This document shows positions 1 to 8,294 of a stretch of 62,277 bases of DNA, one piece after another. Each line of letters begins with the position of its first letter. Positions within the stretch are counted from its first letter, which is position 1. The notes beneath the pieces were generated by a model. That model worked only from the letters and a program-made list of their open reading frames with translations, was not told the DNA's origin and searched no databases. Location of the stretch: the NCBI GenBank assembly GCA_964598425.1, contig CAZRBV010000015.1, forward strand, positions 1 to 62,277. The letters are read 5' to 3'. Made by a program: the position numbers and the translations under genes. This stretch comes from UBA12567 sp964598425 (GTDB taxonomy: Bacteria > Planctomycetota > Phycisphaerae > Phycisphaerales > SM1A02).

Positions 1-1106
1 GGCCGGATGATGCGGTTGTTCGCGTGTTGTTCCATGATGTGTGCGCACCAGCCGGTGATGCGGCTGGCCACAAAGATCGGCGTGTACTGCGGGACGGGGA
101 TGCCCATCGCGAAGTAGGTCATGCCGCAGGGGAAGTCCACATTGGGGTGGATATTCTTGTCGCGAAGCATGATGGCCTGCACTTCGTCGCCGAGGTCAAA
201 CCACTTCTTTGAAGCAGTGTTCTCCTCAGAGGCATACTTGAGACCCCAGTCGCGGAGAATGCCGGCTCGGTGGTCACCATTCTTGTAGACGCGGTGACCG
301 AAGCCCATGAGTTTGCGCTTCTCTTCGAAGGCCCGCTGCATCCAGGCCTCGACACTCATCGCGCCGCCTTCGGTGTCGGTCATGATGTCTCGGAGCATGT
401 CCATGGCAGCTTCATTGGCGCCGCCATGGAGGTTGCCCTTGAGGGCGCCGATGCCGCCGCACACCGCCGAATGCATATCGCTGTTCGTCGACGAGATCAC
501 GCGGCATGTGAAGGTCGATGCGTTGAAGTCGTGCTCGGCGTAGAGGATGAGCGAGACGTCCATCACCTTGGCGGCGATCTCGCCGGGCTTCTCGCCGCTC
601 ATGCACCAGAGCAGGTTGGCGGCATGTGAGAGGGTCGCGTCCGGCTCGACCGGAGTCTTACCATCGAGCGCCATCTGGTGCACACCAATGCAAGTCGGGA
701 TCTTCGCGAGCAGCCGCATGGACTTTCGGAGTTCAGCTTCGGCACCGTTGTCCTCGCACTCAACATCGTCGTGCGAAAGAAGCGACACGGCAGTGCGGAG
801 AACACTCATGGGGTGGGCTTCTGGGGTGTCTTTGGCGATCCGAACGATCGCATCGCGGATATGGGCCGGAATGCTTCGCTCCGCCTTGAGCACCACATCA
901 AATGCAGCAAGCTCTTCGGCCGATGGTTTGTGGCCGACAAGAAGCAGATGAGCAACTTCCTCGAAGGTGGCATGCGCGGCCAAGTCGGCGATCTCATAGC
1001 CTCGATATATCAGCTGTGTCTGATTTACAGAGCAGATGCTGGTATCACCAACGGCCTGTCCGGCCAGTCCGCGCGTATCCGTAGGCTTCGCTGTCGCGGT
1101 CGTCAT
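1..1106 (-). CDS. prpC: Citrate / 2-methylcitrate synthase, C-terminus off window
   Basis: Condenses oxaloacetate with acetyl-CoA or propionyl-CoA in the cytoplasm. About 368 residues are visible; the C-terminus lies beyond the left edge. The three catalytic positions of the family are present: His227 in NLHGGANE, His271 in GFGHRVYK, and Asp324 in NVDFPCG. It is the short bacterial form without the extra N-terminal zinc region. The ATG at 1106 has GAGGGAAG a few bases upstream. The next gene upstream on the same strand is a PrpB-type methylisocitrate lyase, which favours 2-methylcitrate synthase over housekeeping citrate synthase. Sequence alone does not separate the two, so the symbol is tentative. 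Confidence 0.85.
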   Translation of the reverse strand, partial: MTTATAKPTDTRGLAGQAVGDTSICSVNQTQLIYRGYEIADLAAHATFEEVAHLLLVGHKPSAEELAAFDVVLKAERSIPAHIRDAIVRIAKDTPEAHPMSVLRTAVSLLSHDDVECEDNGAEAELRKSMRLLAKIPTCIGVHQMALDGKTPVEPDATLSHAANLLWCMSGEKPGEIAAKVMDVSLILYAEHDFNASTFTCRVISSTNSDMHSAVCGGIGALKGNLHGGANEAAMDMLRDIMTDTEGGAMSVEAWMQRAFEEKRKLMGFGHRVYKNGDHRAGILRDWGLKYASEENTASKKWFDLGDEVQAIMLRDKNIHPNVDFPCGMTYFAMGIPVPQYTPIFVASRITGWCAHIMEQHANNRIIR

Positions 1107-1133
1107 GACCTGCACTTCCCTCTTTTTCACCCA

Positions 1134-1149
1134 AGAACACTGTTGTTCT
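1134..1149. promoter_or_regulatory. Inverted repeat upstream of the citrate synthase gene
   Basis: AGAACA and TGTTCT form perfect 6-bp arms around a 4-base spacer, 28 bases upstream of the ATG at 1106. It lies in the 212-base gap between the PrpB and PrpC-like genes, a reasonable place for an operator or leader hairpin. I do not recognise the binding protein; it could be chance. Confidence 0.25.
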
Positions 1150-1318
1150 CGGACCACAATCCATCCCGCTCCCCTGGAAACCACCGCGCGATGGGCAGAT
1201 CCGCAATGGTAACAGAAACGGCCGTCCCCCGACAGGCTCAAATACACGGGAAACAACTGGTTTATGGCGTTGAGATGCAGTTCGTGGAGGCTGCTCATGA
1301 ACGTGCGCGCCGTTCACC

Positions 1319-2179
1319 TCAACGCGCCGAGATGTCCCACTCTTCACCTGGTGTGTAGTCGAGTAAGTCGTACAACTCCTGCCGCGTCTGCATCTGATCG
1401 ACAAACGACTCGGCGCTTCCCTCAACCCGGAGCGCTGCGAGTGCCCGCGTCACTGCAGCCATCGCAACCCGCTGCGTTGTGACAGGGAAGATGACAATGT
1501 CGTATCCCAGTGACTCAAACGCAGTCTGGTTGATAAAGGGCGTCTTGCCAAACTCGGTCATGTTGGCAAGGAGAAGGCCTGGACACCCGGCTGCGAATGC
1601 TGAGAATTCCTCTGCGCTGGCAAGCCCCTCTGGGAAAATCATGTCGGCACCGGCATCGCGGTAGGCACATCCCCGCGCAATGGCCGCATCCAGTCCATCA
1701 ATGCCCCTTGCATCGGTTCGCGCAATCAGGACGAAGTCATTGGACTTCGCCTCCGCCGCAGCCCCGATCTTGTCCGACATGGCCTGAGTTGAAATGAGCG
1801 TCTTTCCGTCAAGGTGCCCACAACGCTTGGGAAAGACCTGATCCTCGATATGCATGGCCGCAGCGCCAGCCCGCTCGTACTCAATCACGGTGCGGCGAAC
1901 CATTTCGACCTCGCCGTACCCAGTGTCGGCATCGACAATGGTAGGAAGCCCAGAGGCGCTGGAAATCTCATCGATGGTTCGGCACACTTCAGTCAGACCC
2001 AGCAGCCCCACATCGGGGTACCCGGCTGTGTTTGCCGTCGCGCCACCGGAGATGTACACGGCATCGAATCCAGCGGCGGCCACAGCACGGCCAACCAGCG
2101 CCGTGAATGCTCCTGGAGCCGCCACGATTCCCTGAGACATCAATTGTCGAAGTTTCCTGCCTGGCCGTTCGCTGCTCAT
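1319..2179 (-). CDS. prpB: Methylisocitrate lyase (PEP mutase / isocitrate lyase family)
   Basis: Predicted to cleave 2-methylisocitrate to pyruvate and succinate, the last step of the 2-methylcitrate cycle. The protein has 286 residues, the usual PrpB length. It carries the catalytic loop KRCGH (Lys118-His122, with Cys120) and the metal-binding stretch DADTGYG (83-89). Its start overlaps the stop of the upstream kinase gene by 4 bases, so translation is probably coupled to the kinase. The (2-methyl)citrate synthase gene follows after 212 bases. The family also includes carboxyphosphonoenolpyruvate mutase and oxaloacetate hydrolase; the neighbouring synthase supports the PrpB reading. Confidence 0.88.
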   Translation of the reverse strand: MSSERPGRKLRQLMSQGIVAAPGAFTALVGRAVAAAGFDAVYISGGATANTAGYPDVGLLGLTEVCRTIDEISSASGLPTIVDADTGYGEVEMVRRTVIEYERAGAAAMHIEDQVFPKRCGHLDGKTLISTQAMSDKIGAAAEAKSNDFVLIARTDARGIDGLDAAIARGCAYRDAGADMIFPEGLASAEEFSAFAAGCPGLLLANMTEFGKTPFINQTAFESLGYDIVIFPVTTQRVAMAAVTRALAALRVEGSAESFVDQMQTRQELYDLLDYTPGEEWDISAR

Positions 2180-4107
2180 GGGGCAGATTGTACGGGCTCT
2201 GTGGCCAGAGGCGGCAGGCGGTGAATGCTGCTCTTGTCGCCCTGCACCAGCACGATCTCAATACCGTCAGGATCACCATCGGGAGATTGGATGATTGCTG
2301 CTGACACATGAGGGTTCGTCACAAACGCAGGTGACAGAAACGACGCGAGATCCGGCGATTGTGTACCAGCCATGGGCATGGCGCGGCGGATTGATGCTTC
2401 AAGTTGTGCGTCTTCGTGGGGAGTCCAACCACCTGTCGCCAGTGCTCGAACAACAACATCGGACGCATCGATGCCTCGGGGGTGGTCATTCAACACAACA
2501 ATCGGGCCAGCACCCTCTGGAAGGCTGGCCGCAATTGGTTGCTGGCTCATCAAAGGAGCACCCGTTGTCATGACGAACGCATACAAACCAATCAAGACTG
2601 ACAACCCGATGAGAAACGCAAACACACCGCCATAGGCCGCACGCCGTGCATTCCGCCGTCGCTGCCGCTCGGCTCGTCGCCGATCACGATCCTCGATCCT
2701 TTTTCGGCGAGCATTTGCAAATGCATCGGGAAGGCGCCGCGCAACACCTGGAACGGCATCGCGAACCCGATATGCACCACTCCACCAATCCGTCACTTCG
2801 ATGTTTGGCCGGCGCCGAACATCACCCGCCGAGGCGGACGGAGGCGCAGGTATCTCAGCTGGCTTGCCTGTAAAGCTTGGCAAGTCGGCGGGCCGAACCA
2901 TGCGAGGGTCACTCGCCGAAGCCAGGTGCGCAACATCCGCGAGCATTTCGGAGGCGGTGGCATACCGCTGGTGATAGTCAGCCATCGATCTTCGTATCAC
3001 CCAACGAATCGCATCGCCTGTCTCACGGTCAAAGCGGCTCAGGTTTCCGTGCGCTGGAAACGTCCCTTCCACCATGTAATACAGCACCGCGCCGGCGGAG
3101 TAGATATCAAATCGGGCCCCGTCCACCTCGGACACCTTGGCACCACGGAGCGCCTGACGAACGAGTTCGGGATCTCGGAAATACTCCGTTCCGTGTGTCG
3201 TCAAAGTCATGGCGGACTGAAGCGGGGTCACCAGCCCCAGGTCGACCAGATGGGCGCCTGTATCGTTCGTGATGATGTTCTCCGGCTTGACATCCTTGTG
3301 CCAGAATCCGGCGTCGTGATACTCGTGAAGTGTGGCGAGAAGATCTCTCGCCCACACAACGGTGTTGCCAAGCGACGTGGTGCTGAGTGGCCCGTCGCTG
3401 GTATGCATTGACTCGACTGCCTCGGCCAGGTGGACACCGGGAATAAAGGGCATCACGTACCAGAAGCGGGATTCATCATGATCATGCTCGATAACGAGCC
3501 CGAGTTTCTTTGCTCCATCGAGCGCTCTTGACTCACGAATCATCTGACCGAGCGGAGAACCATCCGTCACGTCAAAGCATTTGATAACGACCCGCTCGGG
3601 CGATTCTGGTGGGGCACCTGCGTCTGGTTCTGCAATATGCAGTACTGCCCCGGATCCCCCCGCCTGAAGCGAACCAACCAACTTCCATCCTGGGAATTGG
3701 CCTTCTGATCGACGTGGCTTCCGCTTGCGCTTCCTGTGAAAAGGCTGGTTGGGTGTCCGGCGCACCACTCCTGCCGCTGGGGCCGTTCTCGTTACCAATC
3801 CACCAATACGACGGCCCACTCGACGGAACCTGCTCCCGAGTCCACGGGCCATTCCGGACGCTGCTTCCCATCGGCCAAAGAGGAGCGCGCCGACAATGGC
3901 TGGCAATACCAGCGTAGAAACGACTATGTGCCACATGGCTGCGAAGAGATCCCGAACCAACTCAAGTACGACCTGGCCGAGAAGTGTGATCACCCTGAAG
4001 ACCCCCTGCACAACAGGCATCATGAGGTGACGAAACAGTACGCCAACGGACGCGGCGGCGATCACTGATCCGACAACAACCAGCAGGATGATGAGGATTC
4101 TCGACAT
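2176..4107 (-). CDS. Transmembrane Ser/Thr protein kinase
   Basis: A 643-residue kinase of the Hanks (PknB-like) type. An N-terminal hydrophobic region (about 1-80) holds two or three possible membrane segments. The kinase domain spans about 140-395: glycine-rich loop near 147-155, Lys176 in VVIK, the catalytic loop HKDVKPEN (His270-Asn277) and the metal motif DLG (289-291) in place of DFG. A basic linker (465-490) leads to another membrane helix at about 493-513 and a roughly 130-residue C-terminal domain I do not recognise, possibly periplasmic. It starts 5 bases after an ECF-type sigma factor stop codon and its end overlaps PrpB. The sigma-kinase order suggests that the kinase modifies or signals through the sigma factor (inference). 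Confidence 0.88.
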   Translation of the reverse strand: MSRILIILLVVVGSVIAAASVGVLFRHLMMPVVQGVFRVITLLGQVVLELVRDLFAAMWHIVVSTLVLPAIVGALLFGRWEAASGMARGLGSRFRRVGRRIGGLVTRTAPAAGVVRRTPNQPFHRKRKRKPRRSEGQFPGWKLVGSLQAGGSGAVLHIAEPDAGAPPESPERVVIKCFDVTDGSPLGQMIRESRALDGAKKLGLVIEHDHDESRFWYVMPFIPGVHLAEAVESMHTSDGPLSTTSLGNTVVWARDLLATLHEYHDAGFWHKDVKPENIITNDTGAHLVDLGLVTPLQSAMTLTTHGTEYFRDPELVRQALRGAKVSEVDGARFDIYSAGAVLYYMVEGTFPAHGNLSRFDRETGDAIRWVIRRSMADYHQRYATASEMLADVAHLASASDPRMVRPADLPSFTGKPAEIPAPPSASAGDVRRRPNIEVTDWWSGAYRVRDAVPGVARRLPDAFANARRKRIEDRDRRRAERQRRRNARRAAYGGVFAFLIGLSVLIGLYAFVMTTGAPLMSQQPIAASLPEGAGPIVVLNDHPRGIDASDVVVRALATGGWTPHEDAQLEASIRRAMPMAGTQSPDLASFLSPAFVTNPHVSAAIIQSPDGDPDGIEIVLVQGDKSSIHRLPPLATEPVQSAP

Positions 4108-4112
4108 GGCGG

Positions 4113-4838
4113 TTACCGTCCAGAACCTTCAGCATCGTTCTGGGATGCAGCACGGTGCCAGATTTCACCCAAAGCCTCATCGAACAGCGCATCGTCCACC
4201 GACAGCCCTGCGAGTTCAGCCTCGGCCATTTCTTCGGGCGTGAAACTCCACGTTGCGACAATCTCCGAGAGCTGCGTTCGAAGATGAGTTCGCGCTCTTT
4301 GAAGATGACGGCTGATCGTCGGCTGGCTCACTCCGATCTTGTCCGCGACATCCTTGCCACTTTGGCCGTCAAAGACTCGCATGCGGTACACCTCGAATGA
4401 GAGAAAGTCCCCGCTGGATCCAGCGCGGCGAATTGCGGCTGCGACTTTGGCTTCGAAGATCCGCTGCTCATAATGAGTATCGACAGCTGCGCCGATGCCT
4501 CCCATCCAGTCTTCTTCAAGATGTGCCGGGCGGCGACCCGCGCCGCGTTTCAATGCCATTCGACGGTCCATCTCATCACTCAGCGCATGTTTGGCAATGG
4601 CGAGCAGCCACGTGCTGAATCGAACGCCGCGATTTGGATCGAACCGTTCGATTGACTTACTGAGCGCGGCCAGCGTCTCCTGGCTCAGATCGCGGACTGT
4701 TTCCATTCCCAGGCGGCCATTGCCCCATTTCATGAGCTGACCGCGCAGAACAGGGCCGAAGACCTGCCAGAGCTCAAACCAAGCCGCCTCATCGCGGTCT
4801 CGAAGCCGGCGGACAAATGTGGTGGTGAGTTGGTGCAT
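4113..4838 (-). CDS. ECF-type RNA polymerase sigma factor
   Basis: A 241-residue sigma-70 family protein with only regions 2 and 4. Region 2 covers about 20-95, with the core-binding stretch DLSQETLAALSKSIERFDP. Region 4 covers about 140-193, with the helix-turn-helix GKDVADKIGVSQPTISRHL. The C-terminal 50 residues are an acidic tail. I chose the ATG at 4838, preceded by a GGGA-type ribosome site: a longer reading to 5324 would run through the divergent gene and its extra residues look non-coding. No anti-sigma gene is adjacent; the next gene is a membrane Ser/Thr kinase 5 bases downstream. Sigma factors paired with such kinases are known, so phosphorylation may replace an anti-sigma switch (inference). 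Confidence 0.88.
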   Translation of the reverse strand: MHQLTTTFVRRLRDRDEAAWFELWQVFGPVLRGQLMKWGNGRLGMETVRDLSQETLAALSKSIERFDPNRGVRFSTWLLAIAKHALSDEMDRRMALKRGAGRRPAHLEEDWMGGIGAAVDTHYEQRIFEAKVAAAIRRAGSSGDFLSFEVYRMRVFDGQSGKDVADKIGVSQPTISRHLQRARTHLRTQLSEIVATWSFTPEEMAEAELAGLSVDDALFDEALGEIWHRAASQNDAEGSGR

Positions 4839-5051
4839 GAGTTGGTCCCGTCCGCTCTTTCTCTTTGGGAGTGGCGCGGACCCAGTTTCGCCTCCCACAG
4901 CGATGCTGTCACATATGGACACGGGATTCGCCCAAAAAGAGTCCTGTGCCCCTCGTCCGCACTCAAAGGCAGGTCCTGTGTGAAACATCGCCACCCAGAT
5001 ACCCAATGAGATCCCGGACGCCACCCCGAAGTGTGGCAGAAGGACTGACTC
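4839..5051. promoter_or_regulatory. Divergent intergenic region, sigma factor / coiled-coil protein
   Basis: This 213-base gap separates two head-to-head genes and must hold promoters for both. I see no convincing sigma-70 hexamers. An 8-base direct repeat, GTCCTGTG, occurs at 4941-4948 and 4973-4980, spaced 32 bases (about three helical turns), which could suit a paired activator site or be chance. Confidence 0.3.
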
Positions 5052-5990
5052 ATGAACATCTGCAAGACCATCGTTCGTTGGACCCTCATAGCCGGAATCG
5101 CCGTTGGTGGCGTCACCATCATCATTGGTCCAGGGCGGGTCGCTGCCGCGTTTGAAACTATTCAAGATCAGGCAGGCAACCTTGTTGATCAATACATCGA
5201 CGTCGAGGAGGCAAAGTCGCTGCGTACGAAACTGCACGATCTCGCCGGCGTCTATCCAGATCGCATCGCCGAGATCCGTGGTGAAATCGCTCGAATCGAC
5301 AGCCAGGTCAATCAAATGGCTCATGATGCCGACGTCGCCCGCCGCGTCGTGGCGATGACCGAGAATGATCTGGAGAGACTCGCTGGCAAGGTCCGCGATG
5401 CCGAGGTTGGTGGAGTTCGACAGGTATCACTGGTCAAAGGCGACGCTGGTGTGGACCTTGAGGTCGCGTACAAAGAAGGTCGGCGCATACAAGGCATCCG
5501 TTCGACGTATCAAGAGCGACTCGTCGCCGACCAGCGACAGGTTGAGTTGCTCTCATCGCAGCATGACCGCCTGACCACACTATTGGAACAGGTTGAGCGG
5601 GAATACTCGCAGTATCAGGCCCAGGTCTGGCAACTCGACCGACAGATCGATTCCATTGAGCGGAATGAGCGGCTCATCGCGTTGACTGAATCACAGCAAG
5701 AGACGCTCCAACAATTCAACACACCGGGTGATACCGAGACGCTTCGCGCTATCGAATCCCGGCTCGCTGAATTGCAGGCTGTCCAGGAAGGAACTCTGCA
5801 ATCTCTCGGTGAGCAGGGACGCCAGGGTGAGTACGAGCATCGGGCCCGATCCTTCGTCAACGATGCCAGCGGCACCGGATCACTCTCCGATCCATTCGAG
5901 GGCTTTGGTCCAGTCCCAACCGCCGACGAGCATCGGCAAGCGAGCGCACCCTGGAGTGAATTCGATATCACAACGGTTGCAAGCCAATGA
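5052..5990 (+). CDS. Membrane-anchored coiled-coil envelope protein
   Basis: A 312-residue protein of unknown function. Residues 8-32 form a hydrophobic anchor or signal peptide. Residues about 50-270 are almost entirely charged heptad-like sequence rich in Glu, Arg, Gln and Leu, typical of a long coiled coil. The C-terminal 40 residues are low in structure. The ATG has a good ribosome site (AGAAGGA) 8 bases upstream. It is transcribed divergently from the sigma factor-kinase genes, so it is a candidate target or envelope partner of that pair (inference). It somewhat resembles planctomycete phage-shock-like or septation coiled-coil proteins, but I cannot name a family. Confidence 0.72.
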   Translation: MNICKTIVRWTLIAGIAVGGVTIIIGPGRVAAAFETIQDQAGNLVDQYIDVEEAKSLRTKLHDLAGVYPDRIAEIRGEIARIDSQVNQMAHDADVARRVVAMTENDLERLAGKVRDAEVGGVRQVSLVKGDAGVDLEVAYKEGRRIQGIRSTYQERLVADQRQVELLSSQHDRLTTLLEQVEREYSQYQAQVWQLDRQIDSIERNERLIALTESQQETLQQFNTPGDTETLRAIESRLAELQAVQEGTLQSLGEQGRQGEYEHRARSFVNDASGTGSLSDPFEGFGPVPTADEHRQASAPWSEFDITTVASQ

Positions 5991-6014
5991 ACCGACATTC
6001 AGCGACTGTGCTCG

Positions 6015-7223
6015 CTACCACGCCCGCGTGATGTCAGCGCCGGGGTAGTAAAAGTCGATGATCTTGCGACGCGCCGATCCATGGGAAGCCATGGATTCGG
6101 CGCCGTATTGGCAGAGCCCGACGCCGTGGCCAAAGCCGCGACCACTCATGGTTATCTTGCCATCGTTGACATCACCACCAACCCACCCGGATGAGAGACG
6201 CTCGAGATTGGCTTCTGAGAAGACGCCCGGAAGATCGACACAGCGAATGGTGACCGTCTTGTCTCGGTCGATGATCTCCAAGTGGGTCGGCCTGCCGTGT
6301 GCATTCGGTTCGGTTGGTCGAATGGACTTCATCGCGCCGAGCGATGCAAGATCTTTCTGACCGCTTCGGCGACCCCAGGCGCGAATCGCACGGCCAACGC
6401 GATCGGCGTCCCACGAACCCGACCACCGATATCTTGGCGCGTCCGTACACTTCGCGATACCACCATGTCCCCGCAGTGGTGGAACCCTGTTGATTGGGTT
6501 TGGCCCAACTGCGTCCGCCGCCGTAGCGGCTCGGCCACCACAGCAACTTGAGAAGTACCCCGGAATGATGTCACCTTTCCAAGTCAGCACAAGCCCTTCG
6601 GTCGCCTTCGCGCAGCGGCCAGCCTGTTTCCAAGCAGGAATACCGATGTACACCTGAGATGCTGGTGTGTCGAGTACGTCCCACGCGTGGTCCTTGCGTT
6701 GCTCGCACTCATATGCGGCGTAACTTCTCGCGGCAATGGCCTGGGCCTCAAATGCCGCATCGTGCCAGCCTTCATACAACTCCCCGGCAAGCACACCTGG
6801 GATGTACTTGTTCATCTGAACGACATTGACAACTGAGAAGTCTGCTCGAGGAGGATCTTTGTCAGCGACGCAGCGGATGAAACCGTCGTAGGACCGGCCC
6901 TTCTCCTCTGCGATCACCAATGGAGTGCTGGCGTGAACTTCGATCACGTCGGCCGCAGCCATTTTGGATGAGAGGTTCTGACCCTGAATTCTCCACATGC
7001 CGCGTGTGCGGAGGATGGTGATCGGCCCGGGACTCGTGATCTCTTCGCCCCCGCCACGGATCTTCATGGTGTCGCCCGACGAATCGATGTGGGTCGTTCG
7101 GCCACCGACAACTCGGTGCAATCGCACACGAACACTTGGCATGGAGTCGCCGGGCACTTCTGATTCGGACTCTTGTGGCGGGGAGGACACCCCACGCGAG
7201 TCGCCATCACCACAGCTGAACAC
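6015..7223 (-). CDS. SpoIID/LytB-like peptidoglycan enzyme, probable lipoprotein
   Basis: 402 residues from the GTG at 7223. The SpoIID domain covers about 115-400. The Glu at 148 in AGELYEGWHDAAFEAQAIAA aligns with the catalytic Glu of SpoIID lytic transglycosylases, and the C-terminal GRGFGHGVGLCQYGAESMA is the family hallmark. Cys-rich SSCCGG lies in between. The annotated start probably misses a signal peptide: in the same frame the bases just upstream encode LRRSLSAWLISLLVFSC, a lipoprotein signal with lipobox LVFSC, but no ATG, GTG or TTG precedes it. It overlaps or abuts the end of the alpha-CTD/TPR gene, which suggests translational coupling. It likely remodels peptidoglycan in the periplasm. 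Confidence 0.85.
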   Translation of the reverse strand: MFSCGDGDSRGVSSPPQESESEVPGDSMPSVRVRLHRVVGGRTTHIDSSGDTMKIRGGGEEITSPGPITILRTRGMWRIQGQNLSSKMAAADVIEVHASTPLVIAEEKGRSYDGFIRCVADKDPPRADFSVVNVVQMNKYIPGVLAGELYEGWHDAAFEAQAIAARSYAAYECEQRKDHAWDVLDTPASQVYIGIPAWKQAGRCAKATEGLVLTWKGDIIPGYFSSCCGGRAATAADAVGPNPINRVPPLRGHGGIAKCTDAPRYRWSGSWDADRVGRAIRAWGRRSGQKDLASLGAMKSIRPTEPNAHGRPTHLEIIDRDKTVTIRCVDLPGVFSEANLERLSSGWVGGDVNDGKITMSGRGFGHGVGLCQYGAESMASHGSARRKIIDFYYPGADITRAW

Positions 7224-7267
7224 CAGCAGTGATATGAGCCAGGCAGACAGGGACCGTCGCAGGAGAA

Positions 7268-8188
7268 TCAGTCGAGGACTCGAAGCTCAAGGCCGACATT
7301 GGCGAGTCGCTCGCGAACCTCGTCCAAGCTGGTTGATCCGAAGTTCTTGATACCCATCAACTCTGCCTCGGTTCGGGTGGCGAGATCGCCGACAGTCTGC
7401 ACACCGAGTATCTGGAGTGCTTTGCGAGAGCGGACCGAGAAGTTGAGACTTGAGATCGGCCGCGACAGGACTTCCTCGGAGGCACGATCCTTGAGGTCTT
7501 CGTAGACCTCGGCGCGAACACGGTGGTATTGCGTTTCGAGGTTCTGCCCGAGCCGGAGATTCCGCGAAGTCAACATGGCCTTGATTTCCACCAAGGATGT
7601 CTCACCGAAGTTCTTGTATGAGAGCAGTTCGGCCTCGGAGACTTTGAGAAGGTCGCCGAGCGTACGAATCTCCATCTTCTTGAGGCAGTTTCGCGCACGG
7701 ACCGAAAGTTCGAAGTCGGTGACGGGTGTATCCATCAACGCATTCTGTTTCGCCATGTCACGCGCTTCGGCCTCGTCGTAGTACATGTTCTTGGAGGCCT
7801 GAACGTCTCGGAGGAACAACCGAGCTCGCACGTTGTTCGGGTCGGTGTTGACGATCATCTGCAGGTACTTCTCGGCAGCCACAAAGTCGCCCCGATCCTC
7901 AAGAATCACCGCGAGATTCATAATGGCGTTGACCAGCGGCCGGTCTGAGTCGATGCACTCCCGGTACATCGCAACAGCCCTGTCTTCCTCGCCGCACAGG
8001 TCGTAGAGCCAAGCGAGGCGGAAGAGCACACGCTCGTCTCCACCAGCAGATGCGGCTTCGAGGGCTTCAATCGCCTTGATTCGATTGCCTTCCTTCTCAA
8101 GCGCTGCTGCCTGAGCGAGTGCTTCGTCGGGACTTGTACTTGACTGGCCACCGATAACGGTATCGAGTCCGGGGTTGACTGCATTCAT
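7268..8188 (-). CDS. TPR protein with two RNA polymerase alpha-CTD domains
   Basis: A 306-residue protein without the alpha-subunit N-terminal domain. Residues about 20-125 look like TPR-type helical repeats. Two alpha-CTD-like helix-hairpin-helix domains follow at about 154-214 and 240-306; the same pattern recurs in both: ELSVRARNCL...TLGDLL...SYKNFGETSL and NFSVRSRKAL...TVGDLA...GIKNFGSTSL. In RNA polymerase this domain binds UP-element DNA and activators. I start it at the ATG at 8188 rather than 8266, because the extra residues have a different character. The SpoIID-like gene follows directly. It may be a transcription or DNA-binding accessory factor (inference); similar proteins occur in planctomycetes to my knowledge. 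Confidence 0.85.
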   Translation of the reverse strand: MNAVNPGLDTVIGGQSSTSPDEALAQAAALEKEGNRIKAIEALEAASAGGDERVLFRLAWLYDLCGEEDRAVAMYRECIDSDRPLVNAIMNLAVILEDRGDFVAAEKYLQMIVNTDPNNVRARLFLRDVQASKNMYYDEAEARDMAKQNALMDTPVTDFELSVRARNCLKKMEIRTLGDLLKVSEAELLSYKNFGETSLVEIKAMLTSRNLRLGQNLETQYHRVRAEVYEDLKDRASEEVLSRPISSLNFSVRSRKALQILGVQTVGDLATRTEAELMGIKNFGSTSLDEVRERLANVGLELRVLD

Positions 8189-8294
8189 GTTCCTGCCGTA
8201 CCTCCAGCAATCCGGGCAATCCGGGGTGAATCCCCGTACTGTACTGCCAACCGGGTCCACACTCAATCATGTAGCCGCGTCTGGAGCCCCTGAC

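Noticed and set aside
678..1358. A 226-residue plus-strand frame near the left end
   Set aside because: It lies antisense to the citrate synthase gene, which has all catalytic residues.
4839..5324. Long N-terminal extension of the sigma factor
   Set aside because: It would overlap the start of the divergent coiled-coil gene and encodes sequence unlike sigma factors; ATG 4838 gives a normal ECF length.
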